Source of the DNA: Whitmania pigra | Lineage: Eukaryota > Annelida > Clitellata > Hirudinida > Haemopidae | DNA length: 64,000 bases | Direction: 5' to 3' | Assembly (NCBI GenBank): GCA_021613335.1 | Contig: JAJTWR010000159.1 | Location: 1,966,501 to 2,030,500, forward strand | Part shown: in pieces, positions 12,421 through 24,790 of the stretch | How positions within the stretch are numbered: the stretch's first letter is position 1 | Layout of the letters: each line of letters starts with the position of its first letter | The notes under the pieces: generated by a model | The model's input: the letters and a program-made list of their open reading frames with translations, nothing else | Databases searched by the model: none | What the model was told of the DNA's origin: nothing | Position numbers and translations under genes: made by a program

Positions 12421-14330
12421 TTTTTAACAAAACTGCTCTAAATAAATAAATTTAAAAACTCTAAAACCCACATTTGATTTCAAATTTAAAGTGGTAATTA
12501 AACGAAGAAATTGTATGAGAATGACGGGCATAATCCTAATTTTATAACGCAATGGATAGAACTGTTGATTTCATATGCATAAACATCGACGAAACTCGGT
12601 GGAATGGGTTTATTTTGTTGATTGATTTACATGAAAATACTTCACTCCAGCACGTTCAGACTTTATTCAGTTCAACAGTTGTTTTAAAAGCTTTCATAAT
12701 TATAATTTAATTTAAGAAAGAATTTTAAATGGTCATAATATGTATTTAAAATCAAATTATTTGTCACCACATCGTATTTTTGAATAAACATTTCTTTTGT
12801 TAAGAGGAGATGGTCTCAGACTTATTAGGAACCTTTCGCGTGTGCTGTGACATTGCAACATTAGATGTTGATTGATGTTATTGTCGCTTTTGGTTGAGTC
12901 TGAATTGCCATTAATTCTTGACGGAAAAATAGCTATCCAACCAGTAAAAAGTTCGCGAATTATAATTATATATTTTAAAGTGTTTGTTTAAGACTTTTTT
13001 TTAGCGAAATGCCTGATTTATATTATTATTACTTACCTTATGACACCTGAGAGATTAGCTTAACAATTATTTCTTTATCTCGAAGATTACTTCAAGTTAT
13101 CTTTAGATTAAAATTAGTTTTAATGTTACTAATTTAATGAATAAATCATTTATTTTAAAACATATTTTCAGTAAAATATTTAGCAAAATGAAAATGGGAT
13201 TGCTTCAGCTTATTCATGTATGTTTCGGGTAATTAAATGAATAAGAATTTTAAAAATTTAAGTTTTCGTATTCTCGTTTATTTTTATTTCCATAGTTCTT
13301 TAAAATAGCATTATTTGAAGAAAAAAAACATTATTTGATAAAATTCTAATTAAATTCTAAAAAGTAAGCATCTGCAATTTTTAATGGACGAGTTGTATTT
13401 GATCTCAGATTTGATAAATTTAATTCCATTTACTAACTCTCATTTATTTTTGCTGCCTGTCAAGATTTCGAGATATATTTTTATGAAAATGTCAATAAAT
13501 GATTTTCGGTATTTTAGCAAGTAATTTCGACATTCGAAACAAACAAGACATTTATTGAAATGTCATGAATGCAAACATCACTAGTGTCTTTCCTTGCAAA
13601 TTAGCATCACAATAATTTTTGAAGAACTTCAAACAACTTATTTGCTTAATTTCTACGATGACATTTCTCTTTTGATCCGAAAACTGTGTGGTTCGGCAGG
13701 CGATGTTCCTATAAAGCACATTGAAATGAAGACTCACCCAAGACGAAACACATCTACAGATACATTTGAACCCCTCTGACATCTTTACATCCTCAACCTG
13801 TCACCAGTTGATGTAACCGGTCACTTTTGCTAAAATTTCCATTTTCTTACAAATATTTTAAAATTACGCTGAATTGCTGTTTACAGGTCATTAAGAACTT
13901 CATCGTTTAAGGACTGGCATGATCTTGCAAGACCATATTTTACATAAGTTTTTTCATTCTTCCTTTTCATTAGGGTCCGTTTTTTTTTTTAAACTTTCAA
14001 CTTTTGTCTTGATTTCCTTTTAAAATTATTGAATTTACATATTTTTTTTTATTTAAAACTGCTTTGTAAATATTCAATTTATGGAAGTGACTGACTTTAA
14101 CGCTTTGGCTTAGAAAGGAGCAAGAAATTGAAATTTCGTTTCATTTCCTTGGAAACATGGTGTCGACAAAATAACATCTGTTATTTATTCATGTCGATAA
14201 CTTTAGTTATTTAGTTGCTAAAAAATAATTCAACGTCAAGTCGTTTATAAACGTTCCAAAATAATACATAACAGTTTGTTTTTTAATTTTTCAAGGGCCT
14301 AAATGAGCAAAAACTCAATATATATAAAAA
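12421..14330. other. No confident gene; one weak exon candidate
   Basis: AT-rich intergenic or intronic sequence. The only coding-like piece is 13603-13779 (+). It is open after an AG acceptor to TGA, with a polar C-terminal-like end (HIEMKTHPRRNTSTDTFEPL). The opposite strand is also open there, so I do not call it. Confidence 0.4.
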
Positions 14331-14366
14331 ATAATGTTCCACAAGTTGAACGTTGGGAGGTAAAAG
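14331..14366 (-). repeat. Lone piggyBac-like terminal sequence
   Basis: TGTTCCACAAGTTGAACGTTGGGAGG followed by TAAAAGG matches the ends of the two piggyBac-like copies at 164-1745 and 6185-8075. No partner end or internal body is seen nearby. Confidence 0.55.
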
Positions 14367-14495
14367 GCATTAAGACCAATCTTAGCACCCTCTTTGAATG
14401 GTTCTTTCTAAATTTAAAAATATTGATTTTATGTCTTATTTCACCATGGAACTAAACCTTTTACTCTTTTCACCAATTTTTAAATTTTTATTATT

Positions 14496-14570
14496 ATTAT
14501 TATTGTTTGTTTTATTATTATTATTATTATTATATTATATATTAATCTTATTATTATTAATATATATTAA

Positions 14571-14610
<40 letters not shown>

Positions 14611-14612
14611 CG
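14496..14612. repeat. (ATT)n microsatellite
   Basis: Near-continuous ATT trinucleotides with a few interruptions, about 115 bp. The sequence from here to about 16120 shows no recognisable gene. Confidence 0.9.
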
Positions 14613-16119
14613 TGCCAAAATATAATTTTAGGTGTTTGGCTAGGCAAACATGTAGATTGGTCTGATCGTACTAATTACGAGTTGTCCAAAAGTGCAAAAA
14701 AATTACTGAAATCTTATCTAAGATTCGATTTTTTTGACTAAAAGATCGCACCTAATTTTCATATTGTAATATTGCATGGGCATCAAATTTTACTTCAACG
14801 CAAAACTCTCTTCAAATATCACAGAAACGGTTGTTCGTATCCACTTTAAAATTCCTCCTTCGTCATCCTTTTATGAAAGTTTTATTCTAAACATTTAACA
14901 AACAAATCCCTCTAACAAATATAGACCTTGAAGCTTTTCGCACCCCTCTGAAACAATTGTCATTGGAGTGCTCTGGCCCTCGGATATTTTCTTCGATCCC
15001 TGTCACCATTTTTTTGTTATTAAAAAAATTACGTCCAATTCCATAGCCATCTTCAAACATTCCTAAAAACCACATACTTTAAATAAGTAAAATCTTGTGG
15101 TTTTATTGCTTAATCTTAATCATTCGTTTTTCGTGACATTCGGATTTCAATGTAAATTCGGGGTGTCCTTCTGTTAAAACAAATTGTAGCTGTTATAATA
15201 TAATATAATATTATTATAAAATGACTAAGGAACATTAAATAAATTGTAAATGAATTGAAAAAGTCACTCGAAGCTGATTCGCAATGAGACGAAATCATTT
15301 GAAGCTCTCTTGGCAATATTAAATATTGATGGAGGAATACGACCCACCGAATTGAAGGCAGTGGAAGCCAACATGGACCTTGGCCGGATTTGAACTCTGA
15401 ATTCAGGATGTTCAGACAGGTCGTGAAGGTCAGGTAACCTGGAAATAATTTTGCCAAGGTCTGAATGTTAAGGATGATCGATTTGATGGTGCAGTTCTAA
15501 TAGCTAATCGTGAAAGTCAGCAACCTTTTGCTTCAATGTCAGCGAGACGTGATCTGAATGCAGAAAATTCTCCTTTAATGGTTAATCATCGAGAAATGGA
15601 TAATTTCGACTAAGTGTATCAACTTTTCAGCGTCTAAGAATAATTTTTTCATTTAATGCCGCATTTGATGCTGCATTTGATGTTTCATTCGGTCGATGTT
15701 TTTAGAAAATAAAAAGTAGCGGTTCGAGACTTTTTCTGGGCTCCCCTTTCCATCACTAGTCATATCTGGATGATTACTATCTTTTGAAAGCCAAAATATA
15801 AAATAATAAAATTATATGAAGTTGCTCAAACCTAAAAAAATATAAAGACGAAAATAAAAATATATTTTTTTAATTTTCATCTCCGCTTTATAAAATTATT
15901 ATACCTCCCTCCTCCCACAAAAAAAAACTCTGGATTTGAAAAAAATTAGGTGGGTCTTAGGTACCTGCAAAAGGTTGAGGCTAAATTTCCCCTTCGGCAT
16001 CAACGCAACGTGATGGGTAGTTTATTATGAGGATCAGTCTGACTTTCAAAAAGTCATCACTGTTAACAAGACAAACAGCATCCGCACCAATATGATTATT
16101 TATCGGATGCGGACTGTCA

Positions 16120-16290
16120 TCTCTCAAGCCTAGTCAAACAAGTTTTTGCTCGCTACAACACAACACTATCGTCATCAACTCCTATGGAGAGGTTATTTAG
16201 TTCAGCAGGACTGATTGAAAGATCAAGAATGAACAGACTACATGATTTGATGTTTCGGAAACTATAGCTTTTAAAAGTAAATAAAAGTTT
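16120..16290 (+). pseudogene. hAT transposase C-terminal (dimerisation) relic
   Basis: The frame around 16160-16266 reads SSSTPMERLFSSAGLIERSR then MNRLHDLMFRKL before TAG. This is the conserved C-terminal hAT dimerisation signature (P.ERLFS.AG). It is a different family from the two hAT copies with CAGTGTTG ends. No ends or target duplication could be assigned. Confidence 0.6.
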
Positions 16291-17617
16291 GAAAAGTGTT
16301 GAAACTGAGTTGATTCTATAAAGGCTTCGATTATAATGATTTTTGAAATACCCATAAAATGAACCTGATTTGAATTTGAACTCGTATATAAGAACCTGAT
16401 TTAGATTTCAAATCATGTTTGTCTGGTTATCTTAATTTTGGTTTTAATATCACTTCGAACGTGATTTTACTGAAAAACCATCACTGAAAGTAACAATAAA
16501 AATATCATGCGTAATTGCGCATTTCAATTTTCTAATGCTCGTGGGACCCTTAACTTTTCTAGGTCCCCTCTCGTGGGGCCTGTCTGTAAATGTCAACAGT
16601 ATATTCTGCAGAAGATCTGATATATCTTAAGAAGATTTTCACGACTCGCTTGAATTGTGAAGCCACGTGACTTCGCTGGTTTGTGACATTGTTTCATTGT
16701 AACATTGTGATATTGCTATGTTGCTATGTTGTAACATACGAAATGATTACTAACTGCTTCAACACAGCGTGAAATAATTACGGCTTTTTTTAAACACAAA
16801 TCGTTGTTGGAAGATTGCCTTTTTGTTAAAAAATTATTCATTTTAATAATTAGTCATTCACGGATCGTGATGATGATGTTTAAAATTTGTCTCACGTTTT
16901 CCTTGCATTTCTAAAGGAATATTGATGAATCTATTGCTTTTGATATGAGTTGTGGGAGTCGTATTGCCACGATGATGGTGCGTGTGAAGGAAATAATGAA
17001 AATGCATGAAAAACTGCTCCCAAAAGTTTAGGCTCGGTTGATTGCCAACAGGTGAAAGCTATTTGACTGTTTAAATAAAAAAAAAAGTTTAAGGCACCGA
17101 CAATGCATTGGAAAATATTCAGGAAAATTTCTAGGTACAAATTCATGTGAAACTTTTTATTTTGAAATATTAAACATTCAAAAACAACCTACAAGGAAGT
17201 TTATCCAGCAAAGTTAAATGGCTGATTATACACAAGTGGATAATATCTTTCGCTGTCTTCCTTTATTGTGCTCCTTTATTTTCCTGTAAAAATTTATTTC
17301 ATCCGCGCAGAAGTGAAAACGAAAACAGTTTCGCTATCTGATATAAGGGTGTCTCCACTGTGTGACTTATCTCGAATTATTTTTGAGGTCATCAATCATA
17401 GAAAAATAGCTAAAATTAAATATAAACTCATAAAAATCTCATTTCTTTAATGGTGTGTGAATGTTTAATGTGCTGTATAATAACGTTGTTGGCTTGTTGG
17501 TGCTGTATAAGCGTTGCACGCTCTACTTTCGAAACGAAACGACCGCAATAAAAAGTCATTTTGTGAACCCTTCGCCGTAAACTTTTTTGTTCACAACTTC
17601 CTGCTCGGATGTTCACT

Positions 17618-17793
17618 CTCACTAATCATATTCAACTTATTAATAATATTCAACTCACTAATCATATTCAACTTATTAGTAATATTCAACTCACTAATTA
17701 TATTAAACTTATTAATAATATTCAAATCACTAATCATATTAAACTTATTAATAATATTCAAATCACTAATCATATTCAACTTATTAATCACAT
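17618..17793. repeat. 36-bp minisatellite, ~5 units
   Basis: Tandem units of the form CACTAATCATATTCAACTTA followed by TTAATAATATTCAACT, with single-base differences (GTAAT/TAAAC variants). The unit length is a multiple of three and contains no stop in several frames, so open frames appear on both strands (17514-17915 + and 17591-17872 -). These are probably artefacts. Confidence 0.85.
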
Positions 17794-18797
17794 TTTCTGA
17801 GTCCCGGATGCCACAACATTTTGAATTATTTGAACATTTTGCAGATTTATACTCCATCATCAACAACGACATTTTGTCCGATGAATTAAACTCCTCATTA
17901 AGCAGACTGCATTAGTTTCTAGCTCACATACTTTAGCTATTTATTAATAAATTTGATTAAAAATTTAGCTTATACAGCTTGTAATTCGACGAAGTAAATG
18001 AATAAAAACACAAATTTTATTGCATCAATTTGTCTGAGGCTGCCACAAATTAACTCTTATTAATGCCATAAAGATCCTCTCGTAAATACCTTTCAGCCCA
18101 TTTGTTGAGGTTATTCTCATCAGGTCTCGTTTGGCCATTATTTTAGCATTTGAGTTTTGTGTTCAGAAGTGTTCATGTTTTTCGTGTGGAAAAAGTCACT
18201 AATTGAATTGAGATTTGAAGAGCTCTTTTGAAAATTGTTTCAATAAGGTGATTTCAACTTTGTGATTTTTTTTCAAAATTATGCTAATTATGCTAATTAG
18301 TGTCAACGTTCCCTCTAAGCTGCGCGGTTGCTTTGCCGAGCACTTTCACAAGAAAACTCCGCGCAACAGTTTCCAAATACCGCGCAGTGATTTTTAAATT
18401 CACAGCGTGATGTACATTTAAACAAAACTAAAGCGGGTTCAAGCCATCATTTTTATTCAACACTTTTCGTAATTTTAAGATGGAGGGCAAAGTCAAAAAG
18501 CCTTCATTTTTCAGAAAGGTATATAGGTGCTGATTTACTATAAGAATATAACTAAAAACATGACATTTGGTTAATAACTATGAACAAGCTTTTATGTTTT
18601 CAAAAATGCTAATTGTTCCTTCACAAAGTTGAGCTTTTATCATTATAACTACTACGTAGGTTTATTACATTTTAAACGTCGTTGATGACATTTTCAAGTT
18701 ACATTTAACTAAATCAGAATATTTTCTTTTCAGAATCTCCTTGTTATTAATAAACAATGAGCAAGCATCTTCATTATTTATTTGTATGCAAGCTATA

Positions 18798-18830
18798 TAT
18801 ATATATAAATACTATTAAAAACTGTCCTTT

Positions 18831-18863
<33 letters not shown>
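18798..18863. repeat. (TA)n microsatellite
   Basis: Two runs of TA dinucleotides (about 18797-18808 and 18833-18862) inside the outer transposon. Confidence 0.9.
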
Positions 18864-18866
<3 letters not shown>

Positions 18867-19049
18867 CAAACACTCATCAACAATATTAATGAAAAATCCA
18901 AATTGGCTCAAATTTGTATCCAACTGAGCCACTCACAAAATCACTGTCTCCAATATGTAGACAACAGACAAGTGAATATTTTATGAGAGAAAAGTTTTCT
19001 CGAGGGTAAGGGCTGTCATATCCAGATCTATATATGGAACATTTATAAT

Positions 19050-19841
19050 TAGGGCTGCAGATCAACTAAATTTTGTAATCGCGAATAGTCGCACTTTAAT
19101 CGCAGTTAAAGCAATTTTAATCGCACCATCCTATTATCCAATTAATTTTTTAAAACACTTCAATTTTTAATGAAAAATTGTATTTATACAATTTAGGAAT
19201 ATAAGGCTTATTCAGCCAGTTGCTGAGGCAAACGAGCCTGTTTATGTTGTCTGGAGACTGGGATGAGTGCATCCCCGCTATTTACAACATGGCCAGATTA
19301 AAAAAAAATTAAACGTTCACATGGCACTGTGGTTGCTGGTGAAACTAGGTATTTTAATGCCAGCTTAGCAACCAGACCATGTGTCGGCGCAGTTTTGCCA
19401 CCATTCCAACTAACAGCTAGCTTTCTCGATCTCCGGTTCAGCTCTATAACAAGCTAATGTCAGAAACTTAGATTTCTGGTTGAGTTTAGCTTCTTCGGTG
19501 TGAAGCTCCATGACGATTGCGGGGCTATGCTTGAAATGGCCAAAACTTTTTCGTGCTCTTGACATGGCAGCTTCTGCACCAGATTCATCAAATACTTTTC
19601 TGATTGATAATTATCAAAACAAAACAAAACTTGTCTCCCAAAATCGTCCTAGCATCGTTATTTGCGGCCATCTTTTATTCGTAAACAAAATGGAAGTAGG
19701 AGGAACAAAACAATAACTTGAAATTTTCGATAGAAATATTTCAAATTTAAAATAAATTTTTTAATTTAACGAATTAATCTCAGCGATAATTATTTTAATC
19801 GCAGATAATTTTTAGTGCGTTAATCGTCATCTGCAGCCCTA
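19050..19841. mobile_element. Nested hAT MITE with TAGGGCTGCAGAT ends
   Basis: The 792-bp element begins TAGGGCTGCAGAT and ends ATCTGCAGCCCTA. It is flanked by a perfect 8-bp duplication TTTATAAT (19042-19049 and 19842-19849). Subterminal AATCGC repeats occur at both ends. TAGGGCTGCA-type ends with 8-bp duplications are typical of hAT non-autonomous elements. It lies inside the element at 18304-20299 and is therefore younger. The body (about 19200-19720) is less AT-rich but shows no convincing protein. Confidence 0.85.
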
Positions 19842-20879
19842 TTTATAATCCATATTATCTGTTGATATTTATAATGTAATAGTTACAAATTAAACATTTG
19901 TTAAGATATCATGCCTCAAAATTTCACTAATGATCGAATCAATGTGGTGACTCAACTGACTTATAAAACGCGAGATTGTTCGATATCTAGGTATTAATGC
20001 AGTGCCGACATTTATCTTCAAAATGACTATAAAGTTACATTGATTTCGACAAAGTGTACTCGGAATGGCCGCTAAAGAAAGACAGAAAAAATGATGACTT
20101 TCAGTGACTAACTACTTTTTTATAATTATTTCATATTTATAACACTTTTATTTAAACGGGTACGTTTAATTAACAAATCTTTGACTTTCACATAACATTG
20201 ATTTCGTTGTTATCTTGGTTGACATATATCAATACAAATTCAGGTGCGCAGCCGCGAAAATGTGCCGCGCAGATGCTAAAAAAATTAGAGGAAACGTTGG
20301 ATAGTGTAACATAAATTTAATTGCAATAAAGCGCAAAATAAACTTTCGCCTCACAAATCTCATCAGTTATTGGTTAATGTTTGATTTTTTTTTACAACTA
20401 AACTTATCTTTGTAAGTTCTATGGTTACAGCTATTTATCGTATTTTCATCCATATAAATCGCGCAATATATTTGTGTACGTGTTGTGCTAAATTAAATTT
20501 ACACGAATTTAACTCCCGATCAACAAAAATTAGTTATTCCTTTGATAGTAAATTTGTTTTTTTTTTTTACTGAATCGCATAAAGAATTTCCGATAGATGT
20601 TTGTTTACGGATTGAGGAAGCACTAACACCCCATCTGAAAAATATATTTTTTTTTTATATAAAAGATCTTTGGTTGCCAATGAAATACAATATTGGTTAC
20701 AACTAAAATACAAGTCTTTCTCAATCCTCTCCTAAGAGATTTCCATTTTACACAAATTTACAAACAGAAAAAGTGAGGATATTTTAATATTTACCGGCGG
20801 CTCGAAAGAGATATTTGACGGCATACTGTAAATTGTGGCAGGTCTCCGTGTCCGTTTGCCCTGGACTTGAAGACAGCAT

Positions 20880-21180
20880 AGAGAGTTCTATTGCAGGAGG
20901 TTCGCGTGAGTGCTCTGCCTGCGATAGCAGATGTGCTTGTCAAACGTTCGGTGAGATATTGAGGAGTGTTGCGTGAATTGCAGCCTTGTAATCAAGGAGC
21001 AAGATTTTAATGTGATTCTATCTGGAATTTTTAACCACTGCAGGTTTTTCAGGATGGGAGTGAGGTGGTCTGAAGACCTTCCGCCATAAATAAGCTTCGC
21101 GGACGTGTTCTTGACTGCTTGAAAGTGTTGAGAACCTGACGTTGACAACAGGCATTGACAAAAATCGAATTGCGGCAATA
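20880..21180 (-). mobile_element. LINE reverse transcriptase C-terminal fragment (CR1/L2-like)
   Basis: Minus-strand reading PQFDFCQCLL... with AVKNTSAKLIYGGRSSDHLT and LKNLQWLKIPDRITLK matches the C-terminal region of CR1/L2 reverse transcriptases (family form LDYCNSLL...VQNSAARL...L.WLPI..RI..K). Only ~97 codons remain and the ends are unclear. Confidence 0.7.
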
Positions 21181-21782
21181 ACTGCTCACGGCAGCCCGAT
21201 TAATTATTACACTCCCTCGCTGTTGCTCTGTTGCCTATTTGTTTTGTTCTTGAAATGAATTGAAGAGTGAATGCAACAGTATACAATTTACGTTTATCAG
21301 CCATGTTCTTGTGTTAAATGACGTCGCTACTTAAATCACAATCACACTGATACCTGTCCACCACTTCTTGGATCCACCACTCACGAAGGTGAATGCCATT
21401 GGTATAAGGTCTTTTTGTTAATTTATATTAAATTGTTTTATAAATTTGATATTGCTTTAATTATACTTTTTAAAATCTTCAATTTTTATTCAAAACCTCT
21501 CCGTTTATTCATTTAGGTGATTATTTATTAAATATATGTTAGCCATAAAAATTGGCTTGCGTTATAATCGTGAGAATAATATAATTTTTATGGTTCCAAC
21601 TTACATAATATAAATTCAATTTCAAATGCTTGATTTTCTTCTAAGAAAAAGCAAAAGCAACACACCTCAAATCCGACGAAATAACTTTTTATTTTTTAAC
21701 GATCTCTGTGCTTAGTACTTGCAGAAGAAACTATCACGCTCCGTTGGAGCATAAAATGCGATGTTATTCATTTATCTAATTA

Positions 21783-21805
21783 TTTATTTTATTTAGTTAT
21801 TTATG

Positions 21806-21839
<34 letters not shown>

Positions 21840-21851
21840 ATTTATTTATTT

Positions 21852-21882
<31 letters not shown>

Positions 21883-22081
21883 GTTTATTTATTTATTTAT
21901 TTTATTTAATTTATTTATTTATTTTATTTATTTTATTAATTTTATTATTTATTTATTTTATTTATTTTTATTTTATTTATTTATTTTATTTATTTTATTT
22001 ATTTTTATTTTATTTATTTATTTTATTTATTTATTTATTTTATTTAATTTATTTAATTTATTTAATTTATTTATTATTCAT
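21783..22081. repeat. (TTTA)n microsatellite
   Basis: About 300 bp of TTTA tetranucleotides with TTTTA and TTTAA variants. The + strand open frame in it is compositional only. Confidence 0.95.
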
Positions 22082-22089
22082 TTTAATGA

Positions 22090-23320
22090 AAAATGAGCAA
22101 ATTCTATCGTCCACTGTGCTTTATTTTCAAAGTTTACACCGAAATAACCAACTAATAAAAGGGGAACAAATTTAGACAGAATTAATCCTTTTCATCCTTC
22201 GAATTTATAAATGGTTATATGGCCCGTGTCATTCGTAAATGGTCATGTGGATCATGTCATGAAACGATACTAGAAATCCTGGCATTTGGTTTTTAGTGCT
22301 TATGCATTATCCATTATCCTTATTATCCATTCTATAAATAGATGTTTACGAGTACAGACTACAGATGATAACTTGATAATTAGCTTAGGAAGTCATTCAG
22401 GGAAGACAACTTTAGTGCTTCAAACTGGTGGCCATAAAACTCAATGAAGCGATATCTAGCCCTTCGAGAGGAATTTTTACGACAAACAATCGATGAAAAG
22501 CTGAATAAAGCACCATTATTTGTGGCAGATGCTCTCAAAACGATATAACTAATTTCATATGCTAAGTTAAGTTTAGAATTTAAGAATTATATTCCGAAAT
22601 TAACATTACGAAACTGGACCTTATTTTCATTGGGTCCGCCATTTTAATTGTTTCTCAAAGGGATACAGTTGACTTAATGCAAATTGCATTGAAACTGAAA
22701 CTGAGGAAGAGAACGACGTCACTGGAGTGAATGCGTCTCATCAGCACTTTCCAGAACCAAGCGATTAATCGCCATTAGTCGTGGATTTCAAAGATTTCAC
22801 GGATCAACAGAAATGTTTTTATAAAGGAAACAAAATGAAAAATTATCTTGCTTTTAAAAGTCCAATTGTAAATGGAAATAAATATTCTATTGAATAAGAA
22901 ATCTTCGTTATTTGTGTAAAACAAGATAATTAAATAAGATTATTTATCTTTTTAATAACATATTATAAATAATTTTGAGTCGTAATTTTTATGGATTTTC
23001 TAGGGTATTGCTTGGACCCGATTTAGGTTCTTTGCTTTTCATGCTCTCTTCCGCAATGATGAGCTTCGTTTTAGGATTAAGTCTACCTTTAAATCAATCC
23101 AATTTGCTATTACTACTGAAATAATTATTTTTCCATACTCATGGCGGCTCGTAATTAAATTGATTGAAGGCAGATAATTTCCTACTTTAGTCGACAATTG
23201 AGAGTGAAATTGAATGAGTACGGTGTCTTTAACATCGAATTAATATTTTCTCCTTAAAATGAAAAGGCAGTTTTAAATTTAAAAGATAATAATTTATTAA
23301 ATAAGAAATTAATCTCAAGT
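22090..23320. other. No gene recognised
   Basis: AT-rich sequence. A 35-codon open stretch at about 22446-22553 (+) looks protein-like but has no splice context or similarity I can name. An octamer ATGCAAAT lies within a short palindrome at 22677-22684. Confidence 0.4.
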
Positions 23321-23339
23321 CTAATAAATTTTTGTTGCA

Positions 23340-23565
23340 GTGTCTAAAAGTCTGGCGCGAATTTGGACGAAATGAAGAACAAATGACGAGGAAGAAATTC
23401 TTCGACAGATGGCGTTTGTCCATCCGTGTTGCTGATAAAAATATTTATGACTTGTTCAACTTTGAAGTCAGTCTCGGCTATATTTTGTTTGGATTATGTT
23501 TCTTTTGTCAAATGATAATTTCGAGCTTTTCAAATGACTGTTTTATTCCAAAGATTACTAAATGA
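23340..23565 (+). CDS. Candidate terminal exon, unknown protein (weak)
   Basis: A good acceptor (TTTTTGTTGCAG, ending 23339) is followed by an open frame to TGA 23563-23565. The first ~35 residues (CLKVWREFGRNEEQMTRKKF, then FDRWRLSIRVADKN) are polar and tryptophan-rich and look coding. They resemble W-R-containing helical repeats in a general way, but I do not recognise a family. The last ~35 residues are AT-driven and hydrophobic. It may be a single exon of a gene whose other exons are outside the window, or a chance reading. Confidence 0.3.
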
Positions 23566-24179
23566 TTATTTAATATACATCAGTTGCTTATTATAATATT
23601 GGTTGTTATAATTAAGATATTACATCACTCTTACCGTGAATCACAATGTGACTGTTAATGAGATTTCTTGAATAAATGATTAAGTGACAGGCTTATTATT
23701 AATTGGTTGAGATAAGAAATAGAATAAAATACCTCCATTCAATTACTTCTTACCTGTTCAATTAGGCCTGACTGTAGTCATCAAAATAAATTTGAATTTC
23801 ATCAGAAATAGCGAGAAGAGAAAAATTGAATTAAGGAAATGTTCGTCAAAAAATTGATAGGCTTGATCAAATAAAGTCCACTTTATAAATGAATGTCATA
23901 TAGGTTCTAAGAAGCATTTAACGAAGTTAAATTTAGAGAGAGCATCCAAGCATTGTGTTCCAAAGCTTTTAAAAACTTCTGCTTGCTTCTACAAAGTTCT
24001 TAGAAAATGAAAAAAAATATTTATAGGTGATGAAGCATAAATATTACTTACCAATAGCAAGGCTTACGAAAAATATTTTGTGTGCCATTATCATTAATTT
24101 ACTTTAATAATTAATGATCACCAAAATTAATATTTTATTAAGTCAGTTATTTTTCAGCAATTTTATTTTGTAATGAACC

Positions 24180-24555
<376 letters not shown>

Positions 24556-24595
24556 TTAATTAATACTACCGTCTTTGTTTTTCCTTGGCATATTG

Positions 24596-24790
24596 TTATT
24601 CGCAATGAAACTTATCCTTATACTCATCTCCGTGAATCTGTTCTTCCATGCGATCTTCCTGACAGCACTTCATTTCACCAAATTTCTTCAATGCTTCTTT
24701 CAGGTCAGTGGCTCCCAAACCTATTTTCTTCGGCGCCTCCTTCTTAAAGAACAATTTCACCATGCCCCTGCTAGGAATCAATTTCGATTA
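24596..24790 (-). CDS. Coding-like segment of unknown identity (weak)
   Basis: On the minus strand an open frame of ~61 codons (24781-24596) reads as a lysine- and glutamate-rich, soluble-protein-like sequence (SRGMVKLFFKKEAPKKIG, then DLKEALKKFGEM and EEQIHGDEYKDKFHCE). A weak acceptor CCTAGCAG lies at its start. Composition differs from the surrounding repeats. I do not recognise the family. It could be a stranded exon or a transposon-derived piece. Confidence 0.28.

Larger units (their letters stand above)
18304..20299. mobile_element. DNA transposon with CAACGTT-CCTCTAA ends (outer element)
   Basis: The left end CAACGTTCCCTCTAAGCTGCGC is matched at the right by TTAGAGGAAACGTTG, its imperfect inverse. 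Both ends are GC-rich (repeated GCGCGG/CCGCGC) in otherwise AT-rich DNA. Flanks ATTAGTGT (18296-18303) and GATAGTGT (20300-20307) agree at 6 of 8 positions, fitting an old hAT-type 8-bp duplication. No transposase is recognisable. A younger element is nested at 19050-19841. Confidence 0.65.

Noticed and set aside
13552..13782. Small gene on either strand
   Set aside because: Both strands are open over the same bases and neither shows a domain. The + reading could be a last exon but is unsupported.
17618..17793. CRISPR-like array
   Set aside because: The units are contiguous 36-bp repeats without unique spacers, in eukaryotic DNA.
21803..22096. 97-codon Phe/Leu/Ile/Tyr frame resembling a membrane protein
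   Set aside because: It is a (TTTA)n repeat; the hydrophobicity is compositional.
22446..22553. 35-codon protein-like frame (+)
   Set aside because: Too short, with no conserved motif or splice context.
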